64,000 nt of DNA, taken from Chloranthus sessilifolius (Eukaryota > Streptophyta > Magnoliopsida > Chloranthales > Chloranthaceae). The translations under genes and the position numbers were made by a program. Each line of letters opens with the position of its first letter. Positions within the stretch are counted from its first letter, which is position 1. Below, one piece after another: positions 33,369 through 44,417 of the stretch. The notes below the pieces were generated by a model. The model did not search any database and was not told the DNA's origin. It saw only the letters and a list, made by a program, of their open reading frames with translations. The stretch lies in the NCBI GenBank assembly GCA_021018995.1, contig CM037598.1, positions 45,438,685 to 45,502,684 of the forward strand, written 5' to 3'.

Positions 33369-35282
33369 TGTTGTCTACTTTATGCTGGCAAAATTTATTG
33401 CAAAATGGATGGTTAAAATATAGTAGAAAATAAAGTGAAATTGAATAGATTTCAGCACAAAGTACAGCCTGCAAGATATAGGGACTGTTGTAGCAAGTTT
33501 TAAAGTAAGAGTTTGTCCCACAGGGAAATTGATCTAGAACCCATAAGGGGTTATTTAGTAGGCCTCCAGATCTGGCTACATATCTGGCAATCCTAAATAA
33601 AGGGAATGTTTTGGGGTGTCACAACTAAAACTAAAACTAAAATAGGAAATAAAATGCAGTCTTATACTACAGAAATTTTAAAGAAGGTTGACGGTGTGGT
33701 AAAATAACAAAAATAAAATGATGAGAAGTATGCAGCTAAGGTCACATCAGTCATGCAAGTCAGATCTAGAGTTGTCTCTATAGTAATCCTTTAGATGGCT
33801 ACAAGCACATCTGCAAGGTAGGGGAATCCAACTCAACTTATGTGATTTAAATTGGTCTCTTAAGGGTATAATCTATCCACTTAAATGGTTACAAACTATC
33901 CAAGGGAGAGGATCAAATCACAAAGATTAAATAAGAAAACTAACCTAATTTAAGAGAATGGATTGATCTTAAGGCTATAGCCTGTCCACTTAAATGGTCA
34001 CAAACTATCGAAGGGATTTCCTCCAGTCAAATGGGCCAAATCAGAACATGAACACCATTGCAGGCACTATGTTTGCAAGGCCATAAGCACATGCATTCAT
34101 AGGAACAAATAGCTCTTGAAAAACCAATGGAAACCACAGTCATTCATTTGTTGTTTGGGAATCTAGAATCAGTTGGTCATTGCTACAAAAGGCCTGCAAT
34201 AACTCAGCTCACAAGTCTACAATCTCTACACAAGATCAGAGCTAAGAGTTTGGTGATGGAAATGAAAAACAGAGGGTGGCTTGTCTCTGCAACAATCTCT
34301 CACAAGGCTATATGCTCAAGTGTAAAGAAGAATAATCTATCTCAGATCTGTGGTTTGAACCAGCCTTAGGGCTATAGTCTGTCTACTCAAATGGTCACAG
34401 GCTATCCCAGGGGTTATCCAAATCACAGATGGCTGAGAGAGATAGAACAAGTAAACTGCTACTATCACTATTGTTGCAAGTCTACAAGATCAAACAACAA
34501 TGGGAGCATCAAATCCAAATTGATTTATGTTAAAAGCATAGATAAATAAGGATTCAATCAAACTATAAAAATAGCATTTCATTGCATAAAAGAGACATAC
34601 AATGGTGCCCTCATGACAACAACCTGTGCTGAGCAAACCAGAACATCTCCTGAAATTTATAAAAAACCCCTTGCAAAATTGAAGTAACTACCTAACTGTT
34701 TACAAAAAGGACTTAGCCAGCAAATGCTGAGCTAGGGAGGGAAACAAGATGAAGAAGATGACCTAATCCTAACCCTAATCTGACCAAAGCTCTCAGCCAA
34801 ATTTAGGTTGAGGAAAAGATGAAGTTTCTGTTAGAACATTATAACTTATATACACAAGTCTCTTACTGCCTTGGCCAATAGGAGCACAGAAGAGAATACC
34901 CTAATTTTTCTTAAAGACGTGGCCCAATGGTGACCCTTGGATGCCTCGAGATGTATGGAATCAATGAGAACCTCGGGATGTGTGCCCTAGAAGTTGGGAA
35001 ATCCCTAAAGTGTCCCTGTGTATGGACTGAGAAGTGGGGATCCCGAGCTTCACATGGATGAGAGCTGTATTTTGGCCTCTCGTGAAGCTGTCACATGGCT
35101 GATATTGTAGTTGAATGAGCTTCGCGAGGTATCTTTTTCATTGACTAGCATAGCTCATGCAGATGGTTCTCCAGATGGCTCGAGTTGTGATGCTCTCCCT
35201 GGGTTGCATTACGTCGCACCAGGCTGTCGTGAGAATGAGTTTGAGCTGTGCGTGATTGATCGTCAGGATGGGCTGCACCTCT
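33369..35282 (-). repeat. 5' LTR of Z, U3 truncated by V
   Basis: It begins TGTTGTCTAC on the plus strand. It holds three leader hairpins (33864-33901, 33973-34010, 34370-34407), more than the other LTRs, a TATA box at 34845-34852 and the beginning of a CG-rich U3 cluster (35060-35270). It is cut at 35282 by the 5' LTR of V. Confidence 0.88.
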
Positions 35283-37450
35283 TATTGAGAAATGAAAAAT
35301 ACCATTTTTCACCTCCTAGCCTAACCTTTGATGGACCTTTAAGTTGACTAATAATGTGTTTTGAGTGTATTTTATAGATAAGCAATAAATTACAATCTTA
35401 GTGTAGACATCCATCTAAAAGTGCCAAGGAAGAGATTTGCTGCCTCATCATCGGATCATGCAGCCTAAAAAGCCAGCTAATCAAATAGTTTATAGAGCCT
35501 CAGAGCTCCATGGCAATGACATGTGTCCACATGGGCACACATGGGAGCAAGACCAGCTGCATTTAATGAAGGTTGAATCCCTCAAGAGCTACTGTGTGCT
35601 GACAGATGAAGGACAACACCTCAAGGAGGTTTACTAGTTGTGGAAGCAAAGGATAGGACCTGTCGAGAGGTCACTCCAAGCTGTCAAGTGGTTGGGGTGT
35701 TTAAATATAGAGTTGTAGAGAGGTCCCCACAACCTGTCGAGGAGTAAAAGGTGAAGGAAGCAACCTGTCGAGAGGTTTCAGAGATGCATTCCAAGCTGTC
35801 AAGAGGTACTGAGGTAGAAATGTGAAGATCTCGAGAGGTTGACAAAACCTGTCGAGAGGTTAGAGTTGCAGCAGAAGAACCTATTGAGGACTTACCTGAA
35901 GCTGCATTTAATTGCATGAGGTTGAATCAACCTATTGAACAGCAGAGAAGGACCTGTCGAGCACTCAACTAGAGCTGTATAAGAAGTCGACAGGTTGGAT
36001 TATAACCTGTCGAGGGGTTGGCTAGAGCAAGGACAGCAGGTAGATTTTACTGTCAATCCTGTCGACTAGTTCAACTGAACCTGTCGAGAAGTCAAGCAAC
36101 CTATCAAAAGCCTACTTCAACCTGTCGGGATGTAAACACCAAGTGGACTCAGAACCTATCGAGAGGTTCCCTGAACCACTCTTGACATTTGAATTGGGAA
36201 CTTCTCAGTTCCTGCCACAGCTGCTGCTCCACTCTAGAACTCTATGCACACATTCCAAGGCACTTTAACAACCCATGGGGGGTATTTTTGGAACCTAAAT
36301 GGGTGTAAAATGGGAACCTCCTAGCCACCTCACATATACTTGTCCAGTTTGGACCAATTGGAGGAGAGTTTCTAGAAGAAAAATTTGCCACATCAGCAGC
36401 TCAGAATCACAGAATTATTTCCTTGAGCTCTAATTGCCTGAAACTAATCTGAGGACAGAGGGGAAGACTATAAAGGCCTGAAATATTTATAAAGCTACTA
36501 TCTAGAAATTGGGAGAACCAGAGCCAAACTCGAATTCTCAAAATTCCTTCCCTCTTTCTTCTTTTCCATTCATTCTTTAGACCAACCATGGTTTGCTAAA
36601 CCACTTTAGTAGCTAGGGTAAGGTTGAGAGCTATAAATTGAGAGGTTCAAGGCTTTGTATGGGATTGGATGTTGCACAGATTGCAAATCTGAGCACATTG
36701 TATTGAAAGTTTGTATTGAATAAGTACATTGTGGATTTTAGAGTTGATTTTGATCTATAAATCTCTTGTTTGCATTTGATTTCCCTAGATTAAATCTCCT
36801 TGTGGATGCTTGAGCATATAGCCTTACATCCATAGCATCTGCAATAGTTTAATTGTTCTAATTAAGACCCTCGAATTAGAGGAATCTCTGGGATGATCTG
36901 TGACCATTCAAGTGGACAAATCATAGCCTTAGGACCTCTCCAATTCTCTGATCGGGGTTAGATTCTTATACCTTGCATCTGAGCTTGTAGCTAGATGAAG
37001 GATTGTTGCAAATTAGTTCCTTGCCATGCCTTTGATCTAACCAATTATTAGTTAAAGACTAAAACCCCTAGCTATTATTCTCCCTCTTATGATTTTAATA
37101 TTTTTCTCTATTTCCTTAAATTTGTGTTTTAATCAGTTTTGGATCATTTGCTTTTATCTTTAATTTTCTATAGTTTTAGTAAAGTGACAACCCTCAAAAA
37201 CCTCTCCTCTTTCCTTTGTTGGTTTAGTTTAAATTAGGATAGAGTGCCAGATCTGTCATAGATCTGAAGATTTACATCATTTTAAAGCACATTTCCTTGT
37301 GGGCATACCCTTACTTACCCATTAAAGCTTGCTGTAATACCCCTGGTTCTTGCAGGACTGATTGCTTACCTTGATCCCACTTCTTTGTGATTTGTCCTTT
37401 TAATTTGCTATTTTTAATCCTTTAATAATTGCAAGGTAAGCAACACAACA
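35283..37450 (+). repeat. 5' LTR of V
   Basis: 2168 bp. The tip reads TATTGAG where the 3' copy has CGTTGAG, so the original was TGTTGAG. It contains the inverted repeat 35295-35309, a cluster of about fifteen AACCTGTCGAGAGGTT-type motifs (35657-36180), a likely TATA box TATAAAGG at 36469-36476 and one leader hairpin (36891-36928). It ends CACAACA. Confidence 0.92.
36469..36476 (+). promoter_or_regulatory. TATA box of the V LTR
   Basis: TATAAAGG about 290 bp downstream of the last U3 motif. TTTATAAAG at about 36489 is an alternative. Confidence 0.5.
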
Positions 37451-37456
37451 AGTTTT

Positions 37457-37475
37457 TGGTGCCGCTGCCGGGGAT
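37457..37475 (+). promoter_or_regulatory. PBS of V
   Basis: TGGTGCCGCTGCCGGGGAT, two mismatches to the tRNA-Asp complement. Confidence 0.9.
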
Positions 37476-37789
37476 CTGTGTTTTTAAATTGGTAGATCTA
37501 AGTTTTTCTTATTTTAGAGATAGATTTATATTTGCCTATTTTGTGTTTGACTAATTGCTGGTGTAGTTTTTTATAGCTTAAGTTTGTGTTTCAGATCTGG
37601 ATCTACGGTTCTGAGAGGAGCTTTGTGCTAATTGGAGGAGCAAGTTGTACTTAAAGTTTGCATTTTCTAACTCTTTTATATTTTTAGATCTACACATTGT
37701 TAGATCTACAGTAATAGTTGTGTTTTTATAATTGTTTTGCTAAAATCTATGTTCTATTTTGTGTGTTGTATTTGGTTCCTGCTGTGTGT

Positions 37790-39360
37790 ATGCTTGGTAG
37801 AAGATCTCTCAATCCTGAGATAGTGCCTTTAGATCTTGATGTTGAGAGACTTCTCAGACTTAAGCAGTTCCAACACACACCTGTGGTTAACTCTGAGATT
37901 TCTGTAATGGGTGAGCAACTTATGACATTGTAAGGGGTCTACAATTCCCCCTTCTACATTCAACTCCCTGCTGTCCAAGGGAACTATGAGATTGAATCTT
38001 CCATCATATAGATGTTGCCCTAATATCATGGCCTGAGTAAGGAAGAACCATATAAGCACATTGATGAATTTCTAGGACTGTGCACTACTTTCAACATTGC
38101 TGGGTAAGGGGAGGAAGCAACCAGGTTGAGGCTCTTTCCTTTTTCATTAAAGGATAGAGCTAGAACTTGGTTGTCCATGCTCCCAACCAATAGTATTCAG
38201 TCTTGGAATGACCTTCAATGTCAATTTTTGGCCATGTTTTATCCCATATCCAAAACAAGTCAGCTGAGGAAGAGCATAATTTCATTTGCTCAGTCCCCAA
38301 CTGGAGACTTTCACCAAGCATGGGAGAGATTTAAGGAGCTCCTGAAGTAATGCCCCCATCACCAAATTCCTGAATGGCAACTTGTTCAAAGTTTCTATCA
38401 AGGAATTGATCCCAAGACCAGGGAAATGGTTGATGCCTCATGTGGTGGTACTTACCTCCACAAGATAGCTAATGAGGCTTGGGAATTGTTTCATATCATT
38501 AGTGAAAACTCCATGCAAAGGGAGACTTTGTGAAGGGACATTGAAACCCCTGTTAGATTGGTGAGAGAGAACTCTACAAGTGGGAAAATGTATGAGGTTA
38601 GTGGTTACAATGATTTGGAAACAAAGGTGGATAGCTTGACTCAAAAATTGATAAGCTCATGGGAGCAATGTAGTCACCAATGGCTGTGAAAGTGGAGGAG
38701 GCATGTGTGATATGTTAGTCTCCCACTCACTCCCTTAAGGAATGCCCTTCTGCTGCCCAATTTCAAAACCTTATTATGGAACCTGTGAATGCTGCCCAGT
38801 CCTTTGGACAACAGCCTACTACTGGTTATTATTAGAGAAACCACCCCAACTTGAGGTGGAGACCAGATACCTTCCAAAACCAGCAGCAACCACAACATCA
38901 GTCCCTGCCTTATAGAAATGCCCAGTCCTACCAGCAAAACTACTTCCCAAGGCCCCAATACCAACAGCCTATGGCTTAGCCAATGGCATAACCTGTGCAT
39001 CAAAGTGCACCAGCCCCAACACCCTCTAGATCCCTCACATTTGAAGAGCAAGTTCTTGCTTCACTACAGAATTTAGTCTCTTTATCTCAAACTATTAACT
39101 CCCATAGCCAAAGTATTAAGAAGATAGAGGACCACCTTCATCAGCTATCCAATACTTTGACTAGGAGAGAGGAGGGAAGCTTGCCTAGTCAGTCCATGAA
39201 TAACCCAAAAGGGCAGTATATGGTGGGTGAGACTTCTTCATATGAAGAAGCCAAATCTGTCACCACTTTGAGGAGTGGAAGGTTGGTTGATAGCAGAGTT
39301 AGTGTTGAGCTTGATGAGAAAAGTGCAGGAACTAAAAAAATAACCCATGTTAATATGTAG
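37790..39360 (+). pseudogene. Gag of V
   Basis: Starts MLGRRSLNPEIVPLD. The gag core is at 38126-38560: LRLFPFSLKDRARTWLS, SFAQSPTGDF, then a stop replacing Gln before CPHHQIPEWQLVQSFYQGID, and MVDASCGGTYLHK. A CX2CX4HX4C zinc knuckle lies at 38704-38745 with TAG where CAG is expected. A Gln/Asn/Tyr-rich segment and NPKGQYMVGE...LRSGRLVD follow. The frame from the start is kept to about 38640, then shifts for 38995-39360. Nonsense codons outnumber frameshifts. Confidence 0.9.
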
Positions 39361-39388
39361 CAGGAGCAACATATGAGAAATAAGGGGG

Positions 39389-40537
39389 ATGTTGATGTGC
39401 CCCAACAGAAAAATTGAAAACAAAAGCAAAGAAAAATCTGATGAGATTTCTAAGGCAGCAAATGGGAGATCAGTCCCCCATTTTCCATTTCCCAATGCAC
39501 TACAAGCACCTTCTCCTTTTGATAGGGAGAATGCTAAAGTTGAGGAAATAATGGAGACATTTAAACAAGTGAAGATAAACTTGTTTTTACTTGATGCAAT
39601 CAAGCAAGTTCTAGCCTATGCAAAGTTTTTGAAAGATTTGTGCACACACAAAATACAATCTAGGATACACCTATCCAAGAAGGTCTTTTGTACTGAGAAA
39701 GTGAAGCAAGTGTTGTCCATTGAAACCCCAACAAGACTCCAAGACCATGGAGTTCCCACAATCCCTTGCATCGTTGGGGATCACACCATTGAGAAAGCCT
39801 TGTTAGATTTGGGAGCTAGTGTAAACCTACTTCCATATTCAGTTTATGAGAAGTTAGATTTGGGAGAATTGAAGCCCACACATGTAGTGCTATAGTTGGT
39901 TGAAAATTCTAAAAGGAGGCCTGTGGGAATAATAGAAGATGTGTTAGTCGGGGTTGACAAGTTTTTCTATCTAGCAGATTTTCCTGTTCTTGTCATGGAG
40001 CCAAGCAAGTTCACTACCTCCATTCTTATAATTTTAGGCAGGCCTTTCTTAACCACTGCCAATGCTTGTATATGATATAGATCAAGTGTAATGGAGGTAT
40101 CTTTTGGTAATATGAAAGTAAAATTGAATGTTTACAATGCACCAAGTCAGCCTCACTTTGATAGTGAGGATTGCTTTTTGATTGATGTGTTAGATGAGCT
40201 TGTGGAAGAGACTTTGCCCAAGCTGTTGAATTGTGATGATTTGTGTGATATTTTTGAAAATGTGTGGAGTGAAATTGTGGAAGAGAATGCCCCCACACCT
40301 ATGGTTCAAGAGGTGAAAGCCTTAAATTCTGAATTGGGGCCAGCAACAAGGTATCCTCCTTGGAAACCAGCTGTGTTGCCTCTTCCACCACCATCAAAGA
40401 CACCTTTGTTGCCTTCACTCATAAGTCCACCTGATGTGGAGTTGAAACAACTGCCCAAGTCCTTGAAATATATTTTTTTGGGGGCAAATCAGAAGTTGCT
40501 AGTGATCATTTCTTCCTCCCTCACTGATGAACAATAG
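39389..40537 (+). pseudogene. Protease and PR-RT linker of V
   Basis: The open segment 39389-39895 ends with VPTIPCIVGDHTIEKALLDLGASVNLLPYSVYEKLDLGEL, so the retropepsin active site is intact. It is followed by a stop, then VEN...GIIEDVLVGVDKFFYLADF and ILGRPFLTTANACI with stops. The acidic linker 40091-40537 ends before RT. The frames at 39389 and 40091 match the gag start frame. Confidence 0.88.
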
Positions 40538-40549
40538 GAAGAGTTGTTG

Positions 40550-42000
40550 TGTGTTTTAAAAAAGCATAAGAGAGCAATAGGTTAGACTATTACTAATCTT
40601 GGAGGCATTAGCCCTGCTGTTTATATGCATAAGATCCACTTGGAAGAGGATTCCAAACCCTCTAGAGAGATGTAGAGAAAGTTAAACCCCCACATGCAAG
40701 AAGTGGTGATGGAGGTGGTCAAATTATTAGATGCAGGAGTCATCTATCCCATTTCAGATTCTGAATGGGTGGTACCTACTCAGGTGGTACCTAAGAAATC
40801 TAGAATCACTGTGATTAAATCTGATTCTGGTGAGCTAATTTCAACTAGGGAAACCATAGGTAGGAGGGTGTGCATTGATTATTGAAAGCTCAATTTAAAA
40901 ACCAGAAAAGACCATTTTCCTTTGCCCTTCAGAGACCAGATATTGGACAAGTTGGTAGGGAAAGCTTTCTATTGCTTTCTTGATGGATATTTTGGATATA
41001 ACTAAATCCCTGTATATCCACAAGACCAAGAGAAGACCCCTTTTATATGTCCATTTGGCACCTTTGCCTACAGAAGAATGCCATTTGGATAGTGCAATGC
41101 CCCTGTAACTTTCCAAAGGTGTATGCATGCCATCTTCTCTAACATGATTGATCAGTTTTTAGAGATATTCATGGATGATTTGTCTATCTTTGGGGACAGT
41201 TCTAGCCAATATCTATACCATCTCAGCCTAGTGCTACAAAGATGTGAGGAAACTAACTTGGTTTTGAGTTAGGAAAAGAGTCATTTTATGGTAAATCAAG
41301 ATATTATCCTTGGCAATATTGTTTCCAATAGAGGCATTAAAGTAGCCCAGGCTAAAATTGATTTAATTACACATTTGCCCCCACCTAAAACTATGAAACG
41401 AGTCAGATCTTTCTTGGGGCATGCTGGTTTCTATAGGAGATTCATCAAAGATTTCAATAAAATCTCAAAACCTCTTTGTCACCTGTTGTGCCAAGAGGTT
41501 CCTTTTGAATTAATGATGAATGTCTTCATGCTTTTGAGTTTTTAAAAGGTTGTTTAACCTCTGCACTTGTCCTTCAAGCACCTGATTATTCATTTCCATT
41601 TGAGCTGATGTGTGATGCATCAGATTTTGCTACTGGTGCAGTTTTGGGACAAAGAAAAGATAAAGCACCTTGTGTGATTGCTTATGTAAGCAAGACAATG
41701 ATTAATGCTCTGTTAAATTAGACCACAACTAAGAAGGAATTGTTGGCCATTGTCTATGCTTTGGAAAAAATCAAATCTTATGTGTTAGGATCTAGGATTG
41801 TAGTGTTCACTAACGACTCATCCCTGAAGTACCTTTTGTCTAAAAAGGATGACAAGCAAAGATTAATCAGATGGATCCTCCTATTATAGGAGTTTGATCT
41901 CAAGATTAAGGATCAAAAAGGGGTTAAAAATGTGGTTGCAGACCACCTATTCAGGATCTTAGCTACTGAGTTTGATAGGCTGCCTATCAATGATTCTTTC
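40550..42000 (+). pseudogene. Reverse transcriptase and RNase H of V
   Basis: RT: LNPHMQEVVMEVVKLLDAGVIYP (about 40685), RVCIDY then TGA where Arg is expected, and the catalytic EIFMDDLSIFGDS (about 41162). The thumb has SFLGHAGFYRRFIKDFNKI (41410-41465). RNase H: MCDASDFATGAVLGQ (about 41608), TKKELL (Glu changed to Lys) and FTNDSSLKY (Asp changed to Asn), so its active site is lost. Stops replace Trp in AIGWTI and LSWEK, Gln in EMQRK and LLQEFD, and Arg in DYRKL. These are C-to-T or G-to-A type changes. Confidence 0.9.
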
Positions 42001-42059
42001 CCTAATGAATAGCTATTTACTGTCAGCACTACTTCACCTTGGTTTGCAAACATAGTCAA

Positions 42060-43331
42060 CTACTTGGCAGTGGGTAGGATTCCCCCACATTGGAAATAAA
42101 ATAAACAAGGAGTTGTTCTTTTCTTAGATCAGACGTTACATGTGGGAGGATCCATACCTTTTCAAGCATTATGCAAACCAAGTTGTGGAGGTGTGTCCCT
42201 GATGATGGATTCCACAGCATACTAACCATGTGTTATTAACAGGCTTGTAGAGGCCATTTCAGTGGAAACAAGACTGCTGCCAAGATACTTCAAAGTGGAT
42301 TTTATTAGCCCACTATCTATAAGGATGCATGGAAGTATTGTAATGCTTGTGTAAGATGCCAGAAAATGGGAAGTATCTCCAAAAGAAATTCCATACCTTT
42401 ACAGCCTATACTTGTTATGGCACTCTTTGACATTTGGGGGATTGACTTCACAGGTCCCTTCCCTCCTTTCTATGGATAGAATTTAATTCTTGTGGCTATG
42501 GACTATATGTCCAAATGGGTTGAGGCCATAGCTATAAGAACCAATGATCACAGAGTTGTCGTCAACTTCTTACAGGACAATATTTTCTCTAGATTTGGCA
42601 CCCCTAGAGCTATCATTAGTGATGGGGGGAGCCATTTCTGTAATAGACAATTTGATAACTTGCTTAGAAAGTATTCATTGACACACAGAGTTGCCACCCC
42701 ATACTACCCATAGACCAGTGAGCAAGTGGAAATTTCTAATAGAGAGATCAAATACATTTTAGAGAAAACTTTGAAAGGAGATAGGAAGGATTCGTCCCTG
42801 AGGTTGACTGATGATCTTTGGGCTTATAGAACTGCTTATAAGACCCCAATAAGGATGTCTCCCTTTAGGCTGGTGTATGGCAAAGCATGTCATTTACCAG
42901 TAGAGTTAGAACGCAAAGCCTATTAGGCTATTAAATCATTTAATGTTGATCTAACTTCTGCTAGTATGCACAGGAGGCTGTAACTGTCAGAGCTGGAAGA
43001 GCTGAGATTGGAAGCCTACTCCAATGCAAGGATCTACAAAGAAAATGCCAAAGCTTTTTATGACAAGCATTTGCTGAGAAAGGAGTTCACCGCTGGCAAC
43101 AAGGTATGGCTTTTCAATACTAAATTGAAAATTTTTCCTGGCAAGTTGAGATCTAGATGGGAGGGACCTTACATTGTAATGCATGTATCCCCATCTGGAG
43201 CTATTGAAATCATGGATCCAAAGGATGGCAGGATCATGAAAGTTAATGGTCAAAGGCTCAAACTCTTTGTTGAAAATAAGGTAGAGCCTGTGGTAACCAT
43301 TCACCTTCAAGAACCTCCCAAGTGTGACTGA
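42060..43331 (+). pseudogene. Integrase of V
   Basis: Zinc region GHFSGNKTAAKILQSGFY ... CNACVRC (42250-42360). Core: first Asp in FDIWGIDFTGPF (about 42430), second in IISDGGSHF (about 42618), Glu in [14 protein letters not shown] (about 42730), with TAG replacing Gln in HPQTS. The C-terminal part (43008-43331) keeps [16 protein letters not shown] and VNGQRLK and ends at TGA. The catalytic triad is present. One stop replaces Trp in AYWAIKS. Confidence 0.92.
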
Positions 43332-44417
43332 TTTTCAACAATGTATACTATGTATCATAACTGTTGTTTTTATCAGTTTTGTTGCTATTTTTGTTTTCAT
43401 TATTTTTTGACATTGTACATATGTTGTCATTTTGCTGAGGGTTTCATTTAAAATAATGAGTCAGATATGAGTGAGGCTGGAAGGTCCTCAATGCATGAGA
43501 AATCCAATGGGAATAGAATAGAATTGACAAATCTGTGTGGAGAATGGACTAAGAACTGATGAGAAATCTTTTTAAACTGAAAAATAACCTGTCGAGAGGT
43601 GGAGAAAATAGTTTGACAGGTTCTGAAGGTTTCCAGTGTGCATTTCGACAAGTACTGGGACCAGTCGTGAGGTTTTAGTTGATTTTTGACAGGATCTTTG
43701 TACCTGTCGAGAGGATGTGAGATGGTTTCGAGAGGTATTGAAGGTCAGGGCTGTATTCTTGACAGGTTCTGATACCAGTCAAGAGGTTAAGTACTGAGAA
43801 TTTTAAACCTGTAGAGAGGATGTTTGTACCTCTCGAGTTGAAAAATCTGAAGCCCGTGTACCTATCGATAGAATGACTAAACCTATCGATTTGATTTTTC
43901 TGGAACCTTGTACATTTCGAGATGTTTAGCCAACCTCTCAAAACCTTCAGCCGGAGAAGTCCACAAGTCCAAAAGGTTTTTAACTCTTCGACAGGTTGAT
44001 TCAACCTAGCAGCATCTTCTCCCCAATCCTGTCAAAATGTGGTTTTAGTTGTTTTAAACTCATCGACAAAATTATTCATCCATTCGACAACTTGTTCTTA
44101 GAGCTCTGTTCTCCTTTGCCCGATTTCCAACTTTCTTCTGTCTCCTCCACCTCACTGGTTCCAACTCCACTCACCTTGCCATTGCTCCAAGTGCTTTAAA
44201 TTTACAAGGGCTACATTTTGTACCTAGTTTTAGCTAGTTTTGTGTCGTGCACCTCAAGTTCTGAGAAACCCTAGGTTTTCTGTGGGTAAGTCTTCTTCAA
44301 ACTCCACTCTGTCTTTTGCAAGCTTTGTACTTCCATAATTTTGTGTGGGTGGTTATTGTGATTGAGCAGAGAAGTTTGTTGTGGTTGTGAGAGTTATTGT
44401 GCGGATTTTTGTGACCA
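43332..44417 (+). other. Integrase-aORF spacer of V with TCGA palindromes
   Basis: A non-coding stretch. From about 43587 to 44095 it carries about fifteen degenerate copies of the quasi-palindrome AACCTGTCGAGAGGTT, for example at 43587, 43703, 43725, 43805, 43829, 43858 and 43880. The same motif fills the V LTR U3 (35657-36180; 3' copy 56610-57115). The last 300 bases before the aORF ATG are pyrimidine-rich with no motif I can name. Confidence 0.8.

Larger units (their letters stand above)
32267..35282 (-). mobile_element. Element Z, 5' remnant
   Basis: The oldest visible layer. On the minus strand: part of a 5' LTR (33369-35282), PBS, leader and the first part of gag, cut off at 32267 by Y. 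On the other side V replaces the rest of the U3. The remainder of Z's coding region would lie beyond the 3' end of Y, outside the window. Confidence 0.85.
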
